Source: CAYVXE01 sp964455375 (GTDB lineage: Bacteria; Zhuqueibacterota; Zhuqueibacteria; Oceanimicrobiales; Oceanimicrobiaceae). Taken from it: a stretch of DNA of 28,951 nt. Below the pieces are notes generated by a model. That model worked only from the letters and a program-made list of their open reading frames with translations, was not told the DNA's origin and did not search any database. Positions 21,679 through 28,951 of this stretch are shown here, one piece after another. The stretch's first letter is position 1. Each line of letters starts with the position of its first letter. The DNA lies in contig CAYVXE010000052.1 of NCBI GenBank assembly GCA_964455375.1, forward strand, positions 1-28,951, in the 5' to 3' direction. A program made the position numbers and the translations under genes.

Positions 21679-23157
21679 ATGTCGATGTCTTTGGAAAATT
21701 GGTCGGAACGGGAAGCGAAACATTTACTCAATCGCGCTGGGTTTGGCGGTAGACCGGATGAAATAAGCGAATTTCGGCGACTGGGACACGAACAAAGTGT
21801 CGACCGGCTTTTCGAGTTCACAGCGCAAGAGTTGGAACAACCCGAATGGCTTTCAGAATACAATGCATCTTCGGCAAAGCGCTTTAGAAATTTAAGCCGT
21901 GAAGAGAAACAGAAAGTCAGACGCAGGAACCGTCGGCATTTGCGGGAATTTCAGTTAGATTGGCTGCAACGCATGATCGACTCTCAAAGCACGAGCGACA
22001 TGCTCTGGGAGAAGATGACTTTTTTCTGGCACAGTCATTTCGCCACCAGCGCACGAAAAGTAAAACTGGTGCCTTTGCTTTTTCAACAATTATCTACCAT
22101 GCATCGACATGCAATTGGCAACTTTCGGGAATTTCTTCATGACATGGTAAAAGACCCGGCTCTGTTGCGCTATCTGGACAATAATCAAAATCACAAAGGG
22201 AAGCCCAATGAAAATTTTGCCAGAGAGTTGATGGAACTCTTCACCCTGGGACGGGGGCATTACACCGAGACGGATGTGAAGGAATCTGCCCGTGCGTTTA
22301 CCGGCTGGACAAGTGATCTGTTTCATTTTAACGTTCGATGGAAACAGCACGATTTGGATGAAAAAACCTTTTTAGGACATTCCGGTCGGTTTGATGGAAA
22401 CGACATTGCAGAAATTATTTTAGAGCAGCCTGCTTGTGCCGAATTCATTACCGGAAAGATTCTGAGTTTCTTCGGCTTCGAGCCTGTTGATGAGAAAGAC
22501 ATTACCTTTTTTGCCGAAATATTCAGAAACAGTGGTTATGAGATAAGTGTGCTCTTAAAGACGATATTTTTGAATCAGAAATTTTACCGAAATCCGGTCG
22601 TCGGAAATCAAATTAAAAGTCCGCTGCAGTTAGTTGTCGGCACCGCGAGGACACTCGATCTTCGAATGCCGCATCCTCAGTTTTACTTGCACGTATTGGA
22701 TTTAATGGGGCAGGTTCCATATTTTCCGCCAAATGTAAAAGGATGGCCGGGCGACCGGGCCTGGATTAATACCTCGCGATTGTTAGCCCGTTTTACCTTT
22801 GGGGAGATTGTGAATTATGGAGAAATCCCTCCGGAAATGATCCCCAACGGGATCAATCGCAAGCAGCAAAAGGACGGAAAAAAGAAAGCGGGCAAAAAAG
22901 AAATGCCCCGGATGTTCAGAAAACCTCACCTTGGAATCGAGTATGATCCGCTCTCGCTTGTGGATACGAATGCGCCACAGGAAGAGGTCGTGCAGCGAAT
23001 CGTCGATTTGTTTGTCGCACAGGACATGCTCACCAAATCGGAACGCGACAGTCTGTTGCGTCATTTTCAGGCAAATGTAAATAGTGCGGGTTTCACAGTT
23101 GGGATAAAGCGACTCATTGGCGATATTATGATATTACCGGCTTACCAATTAGGGTAA
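21679..23157 (+). CDS. DUF1800 family protein
   Basis: A 492-residue protein of the DUF1800 family, whose biochemical role is unknown. ATG at 21679 has a GGGAAAAA site; an in-frame TTG at 21652 is less likely. Family hallmarks are visible in order: HLLNRAGFGGRPDEI near the N-terminus, LQRMIDS then KMTFFWHSHFA, PALLRYLDNNQNHKGKPNEN, FARELMELFTLGRGHYTE, VKESARAFTGW, and FPPNVKGWPGDRAWINTSRL. No clear signal peptide is seen, although most relatives sit beside exported DUF1501 proteins. The insert near 400-420 (RKQQKDGKKKAGKKE) is unusually basic. It lies 22 nt ahead of the DUF1501 gene, its usual genomic partner, so the two probably act together at the cell envelope. Confidence 0.92.
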   Translation: MSMSLENWSEREAKHLLNRAGFGGRPDEISEFRRLGHEQSVDRLFEFTAQELEQPEWLSEYNASSAKRFRNLSREEKQKVRRRNRRHLREFQLDWLQRMIDSQSTSDMLWEKMTFFWHSHFATSARKVKLVPLLFQQLSTMHRHAIGNFREFLHDMVKDPALLRYLDNNQNHKGKPNENFARELMELFTLGRGHYTETDVKESARAFTGWTSDLFHFNVRWKQHDLDEKTFLGHSGRFDGNDIAEIILEQPACAEFITGKILSFFGFEPVDEKDITFFAEIFRNSGYEISVLLKTIFLNQKFYRNPVVGNQIKSPLQLVVGTARTLDLRMPHPQFYLHVLDLMGQVPYFPPNVKGWPGDRAWINTSRLLARFTFGEIVNYGEIPPEMIPNGINRKQQKDGKKKAGKKEMPRMFRKPHLGIEYDPLSLVDTNAPQEEVVQRIVDLFVAQDMLTKSERDSLLRHFQANVNSAGFTVGIKRLIGDIMILPAYQLG

Positions 23158-23179
23158 GCTGGGAAAAGAGGTTTTTCAG

Positions 23180-24436
23180 ATGAAGCAAAACGAACCGTTA
23201 TATACACGCCGCACCTTTATTAAAAAAAGTCTGACGGTGGCCGCAGTCTCCGCTACAATTCCGACTTTTTTAACCCGCACCGCTTTTGCCTTAGACAACC
23301 CTTTTGAAAATTCGTTGCTAAGCTCACGACCAGGAATACCTGATGATCGTGTTCTCATTGTCGTGCAATTAAGTGGCGGGAATGACGGGTTAAATACGGT
23401 CATTCCGTATAGAAATGATCACTATTACCGCCTGCGTCCGACGTTAGCAATTCCTCAAAAAGATATTTTGCCGTTACATGGTGACTTAGGACTGCCTCCT
23501 GAAATGACCGCATTCAAGTCTCTGTACGATGACGGACTGTTGGCAGTCATTCATGGGGTCGGTTACCCAAATCCGGATCGGTCTCACTTTCGTTCCATGG
23601 AAATCTGGCAAACCGGTGTTGTTGATGATTACGAACGTTCCGGCTGGATAGGCCGCCTGTTTGATCACACGTGTGGAAATGCTTATCTGACGCCGTGCAG
23701 CCCGACGTTGGGTGTGGAAGTAGGCAATTTTCTAACGCCGGCGTTTGCAAATGAGAACGGTATTGGCGTTGCGGTTCAGAATCCGCAGCAGCTCTATAAA
23801 ATGGAGAAATTGTACGGTGGTTCCCATCTTGACTTTCCGAATCCGGCTACGGAGGGGAGCCCCCTGGATTTTCTGCGCCGCACAGCCATGAACGCTGCTG
23901 TCAGTGCTGAGAGAATTAACAAAGCTGTCCACAAAATTCAAAATAAAGCGAACTATCCGGATACTCGCTTTGCGAGGGGGTTAAAACTCATTGCCGGAAT
24001 GATCGCCGGTGGGTTGGACACGAAAGTGTACTATATTTCCATCGGTGGTTTTGATACCCATGCCAATCAGATGGGTACGCACGAAAGATTGTTAAAAACA
24101 GTGTCTGATGCAATCGCTGCATTTCAAAAAGATGTTGAGCAGCTCGGACAGTCCGACCGCGTACTTGGTCTGGTGTTCTCTGAATTTGGCCGCCGGGTCG
24201 CAGAAAATGACAGCCGTGGCACAGATCACGGTCAAGCGGCACCGATGTTTGTGTTTGGCAAGCCGGTGAAGGCCGGACTTATTGGCACGTATCCCAGTCT
24301 GGAGCATCTGTCTGACGGCGATCTGAAATTTCATATTGATTTTCGTTCGGTTTATGCAACCATTTTGGATGATTGGCTAAAAGCTGATTCCGCTGCAATT
24401 TTAGGCAATTCATTTAAGAAAATACCGTTGATTTAA
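23180..24436 (+). CDS. DUF1501 family protein, Tat-exported
   Basis: A 418-residue protein of DUF1501, a family with an alkaline-phosphatase/sulfatase-like core fold and no firm function. AGAGG lies about 9 nt before the ATG. A Tat signal is clear: TRRTFIKKS (Arg10, Arg11) then AAVSATIPTFLTRTAFA. Family blocks are VLIVVQLSGGNDGLNTVIPY, YRLRPTLAIP, VIHGVGYPNPDRSHFRSMEI, YYISIGGFDTHANQMGTHER, VFSEFGRRVAENDSRGTDHG and FVFGKPVKAG. The His/Asp residues of those blocks could bind a metal, as in sulfatases. It is exported folded, which suggests a cofactor or metal is loaded in the cytoplasm. It follows the DUF1800 gene and precedes the barrel gene, forming the usual pair. Confidence 0.93.
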   Translation: MKQNEPLYTRRTFIKKSLTVAAVSATIPTFLTRTAFALDNPFENSLLSSRPGIPDDRVLIVVQLSGGNDGLNTVIPYRNDHYYRLRPTLAIPQKDILPLHGDLGLPPEMTAFKSLYDDGLLAVIHGVGYPNPDRSHFRSMEIWQTGVVDDYERSGWIGRLFDHTCGNAYLTPCSPTLGVEVGNFLTPAFANENGIGVAVQNPQQLYKMEKLYGGSHLDFPNPATEGSPLDFLRRTAMNAAVSAERINKAVHKIQNKANYPDTRFARGLKLIAGMIAGGLDTKVYYISIGGFDTHANQMGTHERLLKTVSDAIAAFQKDVEQLGQSDRVLGLVFSEFGRRVAENDSRGTDHGQAAPMFVFGKPVKAGLIGTYPSLEHLSDGDLKFHIDFRSVYATILDDWLKADSAAILGNSFKKIPLI

Positions 24437-24474
24437 AATAGTTACGAAGATAAAAGACACTTATTGAAAGATTC

Positions 24475-26157
24475 TTGAGTCGATTGAATAATTTAAAACT
24501 GACAATGGCTACGTTTTTATCGCTTGCCCTTGGATATCTTGCGCTTCCCGGGGCATTCATTTTTGCACAAGACCGTGCAGATTCTTCTTCGGTTGGTTAT
24601 GCGGATTCAACGGCATCCGACAACTGGAATGAGGAGACATTGTACGACATTGAAAGGTTGAGAATTGTGCGTTGGCTTCGTGAGAATAATGAGTCGGTCA
24701 GCGACGCCCAATTATCGCAGGTGCATCAACTTTTGATCGAGGCGCAAAAGTTCGCCGATGCAAATGATTTCTATCTCGCCAATATCTGGCTTGATACCAT
24801 CTGGGATTTACTGGAACCGCCAACGGATACAGAAACCGCCGACCTGTTAGATGGCGACACGGCGGTCGACTTCGGGACTGATCTGTATCCTTCCACAGAG
24901 ACCAACCGGCTAAATGTCACCAGGGAGGTTATGAGCGGGGTGGATTTGTGGCGTCAGAAAATCAATTTTGCTTTTTTTGAAAGTGATAGTACACTCCTTG
25001 AAAGTAGCGGCAATCCATATTCGGGTGTGAGATTTAATATTGATTATTCCAATGCAGGCGGGCAAACATTTCAGGCGAATATGTCGTTAAAATATAGTTA
25101 TGATTATTTCACCAGTGATATTGATTTACGCTTCAGGAACCCTGTGAGTTCCTATTTAACCTGGAGTCTTGCAGATCGATTTGAAACGACGTCTTTCTTC
25201 CGGGATTTTGATTTAAAATATATTCAGAATCTCACCTCTATCGACATGAAGTTGCAACCCGGCGGGACGTTTTTCCTGAACCTGCGCGACGATTTACTTC
25301 TGCGCCGCTATCAAAACGAAAACAGCACCTACCCCAATTATTTTAATAATACGTTTTATGCCACCGTTGGTCTCGACTCAGGCTTACATTCGTCACTGAG
25401 TTTGGGTTACCGAAACGTAAACAGAGTGCATGGAAATTTCGCCGATCATGACTATCGGGAAAATCGGCTGGAGCTGAATTGGCTGCAATTTTGGGGAAAT
25501 TTGTCTCTTTCAGTGGACAACGAACTGAGGTTCAGGAATTATTTCAATGCACCGGGGGATGGAATTTATCAGGACTACTGGGAAAATTATTTACGTGGAG
25601 AAATAAAACTTTCATTTTCATCCGTATTCGGCCTGAATGTCGCTGGAACATTTAATAACCGGAATTATGATTTTATTAACGCGAACAGCTTGCCGGATTA
25701 TGTCTATTGGGAAGCAGAACCGGCTTTGTCGTTTCATTTTGGCTCAAAATGGAATGTTCGTCCGGGTGTCCGCTTTGGCCGGCAGACCCACCAGAAACTC
25801 GTGAATCTGGTGGCTGCGAGTTTTCAGGATGACACGTTTAGCATCATTTTTGAAGATTACGATTTTATCGGACCATCGATAGCAATTGAATTTTTTGAGG
25901 TAAATGGTTTGCTGTTCAGTTTACAGGAATCATATCTGTTTAGAAAGTATCCCCATAATCCCACCCGTGCAGCAACCGATTTTCTGCCGTATTCGGATCG
26001 AAACATTAATTCTGTTTTGCTGTTCGTCACCTGGAATCTAACCGCTCACTGGCAGTTAAATGCAATCGCCAATTTTGATAATGAACACATAAAAAATGGG
26101 GATAGCGGAGATTCACAAAGCACAATTTTTGGTGCCGAAATCGGTTATCAGTTTTAA
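24475..26157 (+). CDS. Predicted outer-membrane beta-barrel protein with a helical N-terminal module
   Basis: A 560-residue exported protein I cannot place in a named family. The start taken is TTG at 24475; TTG 24484 and ATG 24505 are in frame, but the former keep the positive charges of a Sec signal (RLNNLKLTMATFLSLALGYL, cut near FAQ). Residues 77-113 form a helical segment (LLIEAQKFADANDFYLANIW) matching the repeat of the protein at 15732. From about 150 on, alternating aromatic strands dominate (FNIDYSNAGGQTFQANMSLK, YNYDYF-like YSYDYFTSDIDLRF, LSLGYRNVNRVHG), and the protein ends in GAEIGYQF. The final Phe is the usual signature of proteins inserted by the BAM machinery. It may be a pore or anchor for the surface locus. 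It ends the run from DUF1800. Confidence 0.75.
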   Translation: MSRLNNLKLTMATFLSLALGYLALPGAFIFAQDRADSSSVGYADSTASDNWNEETLYDIERLRIVRWLRENNESVSDAQLSQVHQLLIEAQKFADANDFYLANIWLDTIWDLLEPPTDTETADLLDGDTAVDFGTDLYPSTETNRLNVTREVMSGVDLWRQKINFAFFESDSTLLESSGNPYSGVRFNIDYSNAGGQTFQANMSLKYSYDYFTSDIDLRFRNPVSSYLTWSLADRFETTSFFRDFDLKYIQNLTSIDMKLQPGGTFFLNLRDDLLLRRYQNENSTYPNYFNNTFYATVGLDSGLHSSLSLGYRNVNRVHGNFADHDYRENRLELNWLQFWGNLSLSVDNELRFRNYFNAPGDGIYQDYWENYLRGEIKLSFSSVFGLNVAGTFNNRNYDFINANSLPDYVYWEAEPALSFHFGSKWNVRPGVRFGRQTHQKLVNLVAASFQDDTFSIIFEDYDFIGPSIAIEFFEVNGLLFSLQESYLFRKYPHNPTRAATDFLPYSDRNINSVLLFVTWNLTAHWQLNAIANFDNEHIKNGDSGDSQSTIFGAEIGYQF

Positions 26158-26316
26158 TCCGCAAGAAGGTTTGGTTCCCCTCATTGTTTGACATGTCGCT
26201 GTTTTTTGCCGGATAAGCAACCGGAAAGGTCGCAAAGCGCGCGCAGTCTGAATGGCAAATTAAGAACGTTGTGTCCGTAGCGGTTACTTTTTGACAATTA
26301 ATCAGACGAAATAAAC

Positions 26317-26345
26317 TTGACATTTAGCTGTTTTTTTCTGATAAT
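26317..26345 (+). promoter_or_regulatory. Consensus sigma-70 promoter for serB-selA
   Basis: TTGACA (26317-26322) is followed by a 17-nt spacer and GATAAT (26340-26345), about 27 nt before the serB ATG. A second TTGACA at 26291-26296 has no good -10 element. This is the best -35/-10 pair seen in the window. Confidence 0.75.
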
Positions 26346-26371
26346 GAAAACTTAACAAATATGGGAAAAAG

Positions 26372-27583
26372 ATGAAACGGAAAAAATACATTGTGATCAC
26401 CTCGTTTGGCCAAAACCAGCCTTACTTGATAGCCGATATCTGTACTGCAGTCACGGATTCAAAATTAAATATCATTGCGGTTGAGCAGAGTGCTTTGCAT
26501 AATATTTTCATCTTGTTTATGGTAACGGAACCGGTGGACGTTTCTCTGACTGCCGAAGATGGCTATAAATTGTTAAAGGAAAATTGTAAATCGCTGCCTT
26601 TGGATGTAAATATTGATTTGGTTGAAGCCGTTTCTGCTATGAAATCGGTGGAAAAACAGTTGCATGTTTTCACACTCATCGGCCGGGATAAAGTGGGGAT
26701 TTTGAAGGCGATTACCAATACGCTGGCCAATTTTAGGGTGAATATTGAAAGAATGCATCATCTGGCCAGGGGGGAGTTGGTTGCTTTGGAAATGATGGTG
26801 GATGCTTCGGAATTGAGAGATTTAGCCGTATTAAAAGATGTGATTCAACGAACGTGTGACGAGGAGGGGTTTGACACGATTATTCAGCCGGATTCACCGT
26901 TTCGCCAGCGTCGCCGCCTGGTGGTGTTCGATATGGATAGCACCATCCTTGACGGTGAAGTGATCGATGAGTTGGCCAGGGTTGCCAATATCGGAGATAA
27001 AGTCGCAGAGATTACAAGCCAGGCAATGGCCGGGAAAATAGATTTTAAGGAAGCGCTGCGTGAAAGAGTACGCTTGCTCAAAGGGCTACCTGTATCTGTT
27101 TTGGAAGAAGTGGCCGTTTCTATGAAGCTGAACTCAGGCACGTACGATTTGATTTCGACCCTGAAGTCCATGGGATTTAAAATCGCGCTCATTTCCGGTG
27201 GATTTACCTATTTTGCAAATCGTCTGAAAGAGCAGTTGCGGTTCGACTACGCATTTGCCAATGATTTGGAAATTGAAAATGGTCGTTTAACAGGCAAGGT
27301 TAAGGGAAGAATCATCGATCGGGAAACCAAAGGTAAAATCGTTCAGGAAATCGCTGAAAAGGAAGGGATTTCCAGAGAAGAGATCGTCGCAGTCGGTGAT
27401 GGCGCGAATGATGAAATTATGCTCAAAAATGCCGGTCTGGGCATTGCTTTCAATGCGGGCGAACTTTTGCAGAAAGTCGCCGACGGCCGAATCACTCATT
27501 CCAATTTGCTCGGGCTGCTTTATTGTCTCGGTGCGTCTGATAAACTCGTAAAGAAGCAATCGGAAACTGCCGGTAGTTTTTAA
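26372..27583 (+). CDS. serB: Phosphoserine phosphatase with two N-terminal ACT-like domains
   Basis: Makes L-serine from phosphoserine in the cytoplasm. The 403-residue protein is longer than the ~210-residue minimal SerB because two ACT-like domains precede the HAD domain: residues 5-85 (VITSFGQNQPYLIADICTAV) and 97-172 (HVFTLIGRDKVGILKAITNT). ACT domains usually bind amino acids, so serine feedback is likely. The HAD part has the nucleophile motif DMDSTILDGE (Asp187, Asp189, Thr191), the motif II serine in IALISGGFT, a lysine in ETKGKIVQEI and GDGANDEIML (342-351). Same-length relatives exist in mycobacteria and some other phyla. The gene starts a unit with selA, 22 nt downstream, from a strong promoter. 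Confidence 0.95.
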   Translation: MKRKKYIVITSFGQNQPYLIADICTAVTDSKLNIIAVEQSALHNIFILFMVTEPVDVSLTAEDGYKLLKENCKSLPLDVNIDLVEAVSAMKSVEKQLHVFTLIGRDKVGILKAITNTLANFRVNIERMHHLARGELVALEMMVDASELRDLAVLKDVIQRTCDEEGFDTIIQPDSPFRQRRRLVVFDMDSTILDGEVIDELARVANIGDKVAEITSQAMAGKIDFKEALRERVRLLKGLPVSVLEEVAVSMKLNSGTYDLISTLKSMGFKIALISGGFTYFANRLKEQLRFDYAFANDLEIENGRLTGKVKGRIIDRETKGKIVQEIAEKEGISREEIVAVGDGANDEIMLKNAGLGIAFNAGELLQKVADGRITHSNLLGLLYCLGASDKLVKKQSETAGSF

Positions 27584-27605
27584 TTAGCTGTTTGGGAACC
27601 ATTGA

Positions 27606-28951
27606 ATGGAAAGCAAAAATCCACTAGCGCTTCTTCCCTCCGCAAATGATATTCTGCAATCTCCCGGAATAAAAAAATTGTCCGAACAGATTTCCCCTAA
27701 GTTTGTTTTGTCAAGGGTGCAGAAACAAATCCAAATAGTTCGTGAAAATTTACAAAATCAGAAAATCGTTAAACAAACAACACGAGAGGATTTAGCTGAG
27801 TTGATCATAAAAAGGTGTGTGCAAGAAATCCGAGATTTTTTGCAGCCCAATTTGCGGAAAGTAATCAATGCTACCGGTATTATTTTGCATACGGGTTTGG
27901 GACGGGCGCCATTTTCAGAAAGCGCCAAAGAAAATTTGCTGCAGGTGATCGATGGGTATTGTAATCTTGAGTTGTATTTGGATTCAGGAAAACGTGGGCA
28001 ACGGGAAAAACACGTGGAAGAATTGCTCTGTTTCCTCACCGGTGCCGAGGCAGCGTGTGTGGTGAATAATAATGCAGCCGCAGTCTTTTTAGCTTTGAAC
28101 ACACTGAGTTTCGGTAAGGAGGCTATCGTATCCCGCGGGCAGCTTATTGAAATAGGCGGTTCATTTCGTATTCCGGAAGTGATGAAAAAAAGCGGTGTGA
28201 ATATGGTTGAGGTCGGGACAACCAATAAAACGCATCTGAATGACTATGAAAAAGCCATTACGCCGAACACCGGAGTCATCTGCGTGGTACATCCGTCCAA
28301 CTTTCGGGTGAAAGGATTTACTGCTGAAGCCCAATTGAGTGCTTTGATCGACCTTGCACATGAAAATCAGATTCCGGTTCTGCACGATTTAGGCGGTGGC
28401 GTTCTGGTTGATTTGCGGGATTTCAATTTGCCTTACGAACCGGTTGTTTCCGAAGCTGTTACCAATGGTGCAGATGTTGTTACGTTTAGCGGTGACAAAG
28501 TGTTAGGTGGCCCGCAGTGTGGGATTATTGTAGGGCAAAAAGCCGCTATTGAAAAAATTAAAACCAATCCTTTGATGCGGGTCCTGCGCTGCGACAAACT
28601 GACCTACGGTTTATTGGAACCCACGTTAAAACTTTATTTACAAAATGATTATCTGCTGGAAAAAAATGTAGTTCTGAAAATGTTGTTGGAGCCTGTTGAA
28701 AAGTTAAAAAAACGTGTGGAGCGATTTATCGGGAATCTTTCCGAATCAGTCAAAGCAAACTGTGAAATAAGGGCAGAGAAATCCGTCGTTCAAATAGGTA
28801 GTGGCGCTTTACCATTGGAGGAACTGCCGAGCTGGGCCGTGAGTTTGAGCACAAACGCTGACTCGTGTGAACAATTAGCGAGGAAGTTCCGTAATGCAGA
28901 AACACCGGTCCTGGGCTACATTCGGGACGAAAAACTGCATTTGGATTTTCG
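27606..28951 (+). CDS. selA: L-seryl-tRNA(Sec) selenium transferase (3' end outside the window)
   Basis: The PLP enzyme that turns seryl-tRNA(Sec) into selenocysteyl-tRNA(Sec) with selenophosphate. The first 448 residues are present; only the last ~15-20 should lie beyond the right edge. Start is ATG 27606 with a weak GGGAA. Family blocks are VINATGIILHTGLGRAPFS (about 87-105), NLELYLDSGKRGQREKHVEE, AACVVNNNAAAVFLALNTL, IVSRGQLIEIGGSFRIPEVM, EVGTTNKTHLNDYEKAI and the PLP-lysine motif VVTFSGDKVLGGPQCGI (Lys298). Presence of this gene implies selenocysteine decoding, so selB, selD and selC should exist elsewhere, possibly just to the right. Pairing with serB links serine supply to selenocysteine, although both may just share a promoter. 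Confidence 0.96.
   Translation, partial: MESKNPLALLPSANDILQSPGIKKLSEQISPKFVLSRVQKQIQIVRENLQNQKIVKQTTREDLAELIIKRCVQEIRDFLQPNLRKVINATGIILHTGLGRAPFSESAKENLLQVIDGYCNLELYLDSGKRGQREKHVEELLCFLTGAEAACVVNNNAAAVFLALNTLSFGKEAIVSRGQLIEIGGSFRIPEVMKKSGVNMVEVGTTNKTHLNDYEKAITPNTGVICVVHPSNFRVKGFTAEAQLSALIDLAHENQIPVLHDLGGGVLVDLRDFNLPYEPVVSEAVTNGADVVTFSGDKVLGGPQCGIIVGQKAAIEKIKTNPLMRVLRCDKLTYGLLEPTLKLYLQNDYLLEKNVVLKMLLEPVEKLKKRVERFIGNLSESVKANCEIRAEKSVVQIGSGALPLEELPSWAVSLSTNADSCEQLARKFRNAETPVLGYIRDEKLHLDF

Noticed and set aside
26027..26323. 98-codon minus-strand open frame over the barrel gene end and the gap before serB
   Set aside because: It overlaps the barrel gene and a consensus promoter and has no recognisable features.
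1..28951. CRISPR arrays, tRNA or rRNA genes, transposases, phage genes
   Set aside because: No regularly spaced direct repeats, cloverleaf-like segments, rRNA-like sequence or transposase/integrase motifs were seen on either strand.

Overview
The window looks like chromosomal DNA of a diderm bacterium of the FCB superphylum, most likely a lineage near Calditrichota/KSB1/Zixibacteria. The main reason is a large secreted protein ending in a type IX secretion (T9SS) sorting domain with the YPNPFNP motif. Tat and Sec signal peptides, lipoboxes, multihaem cytochromes and an outer-membrane-type beta barrel fit a Gram-negative envelope. The taxonomic call is inference. No rRNA, tRNA, CRISPR array, transposase or phage gene was recognised.

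Left part (1-7200): a truncated TRAP-transporter binding protein; a ~200-bp MITE-like element; a Tat-exported LD-carboxypeptidase with a palindromic operator; a large radical SAM enzyme resembling the MJ0619/tetraether-lipid-synthase family; and a periplasmic electron-transfer group made of a Met-rich monohaem cytochrome, a strong terminator, a trihaem cytochrome and a cupredoxin-like protein.

Middle (7200-12750): housekeeping genes. On the minus strand are Trm112-like, SufE and a VUT-family (queuosine-precursor-type) transporter, then an MscS channel fused to a cyclic-nucleotide-binding domain. On the plus strand are a class C acid phosphatase lipoprotein, DapF, a possible small ORF and a NYN-domain nuclease.

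Right-centre (12750-26160) is the most interesting region. An NtrB/NtrC-like two-component pair overlaps the end of the NYN gene. Directly after the regulator gene is a consensus -24/-12 (sigma-54) promoter with an upstream inverted repeat. It drives a secreted protein of six helical repeats and a lipoprotein. Then come a 1013-residue T9SS-sorted protein with seven carboxypeptidase-regulatory-like repeats, a DUF1800 protein, a Tat-exported DUF1501 protein and a predicted outer-membrane barrel whose N-terminus carries one more copy of the helical unit. I read this as one cell-surface or secretion locus with its own regulator. Its function is unknown.

Right end (26300-28951): a consensus sigma-70 promoter, SerB with two ACT domains, and SelA running off the edge, so the organism probably makes selenoproteins.
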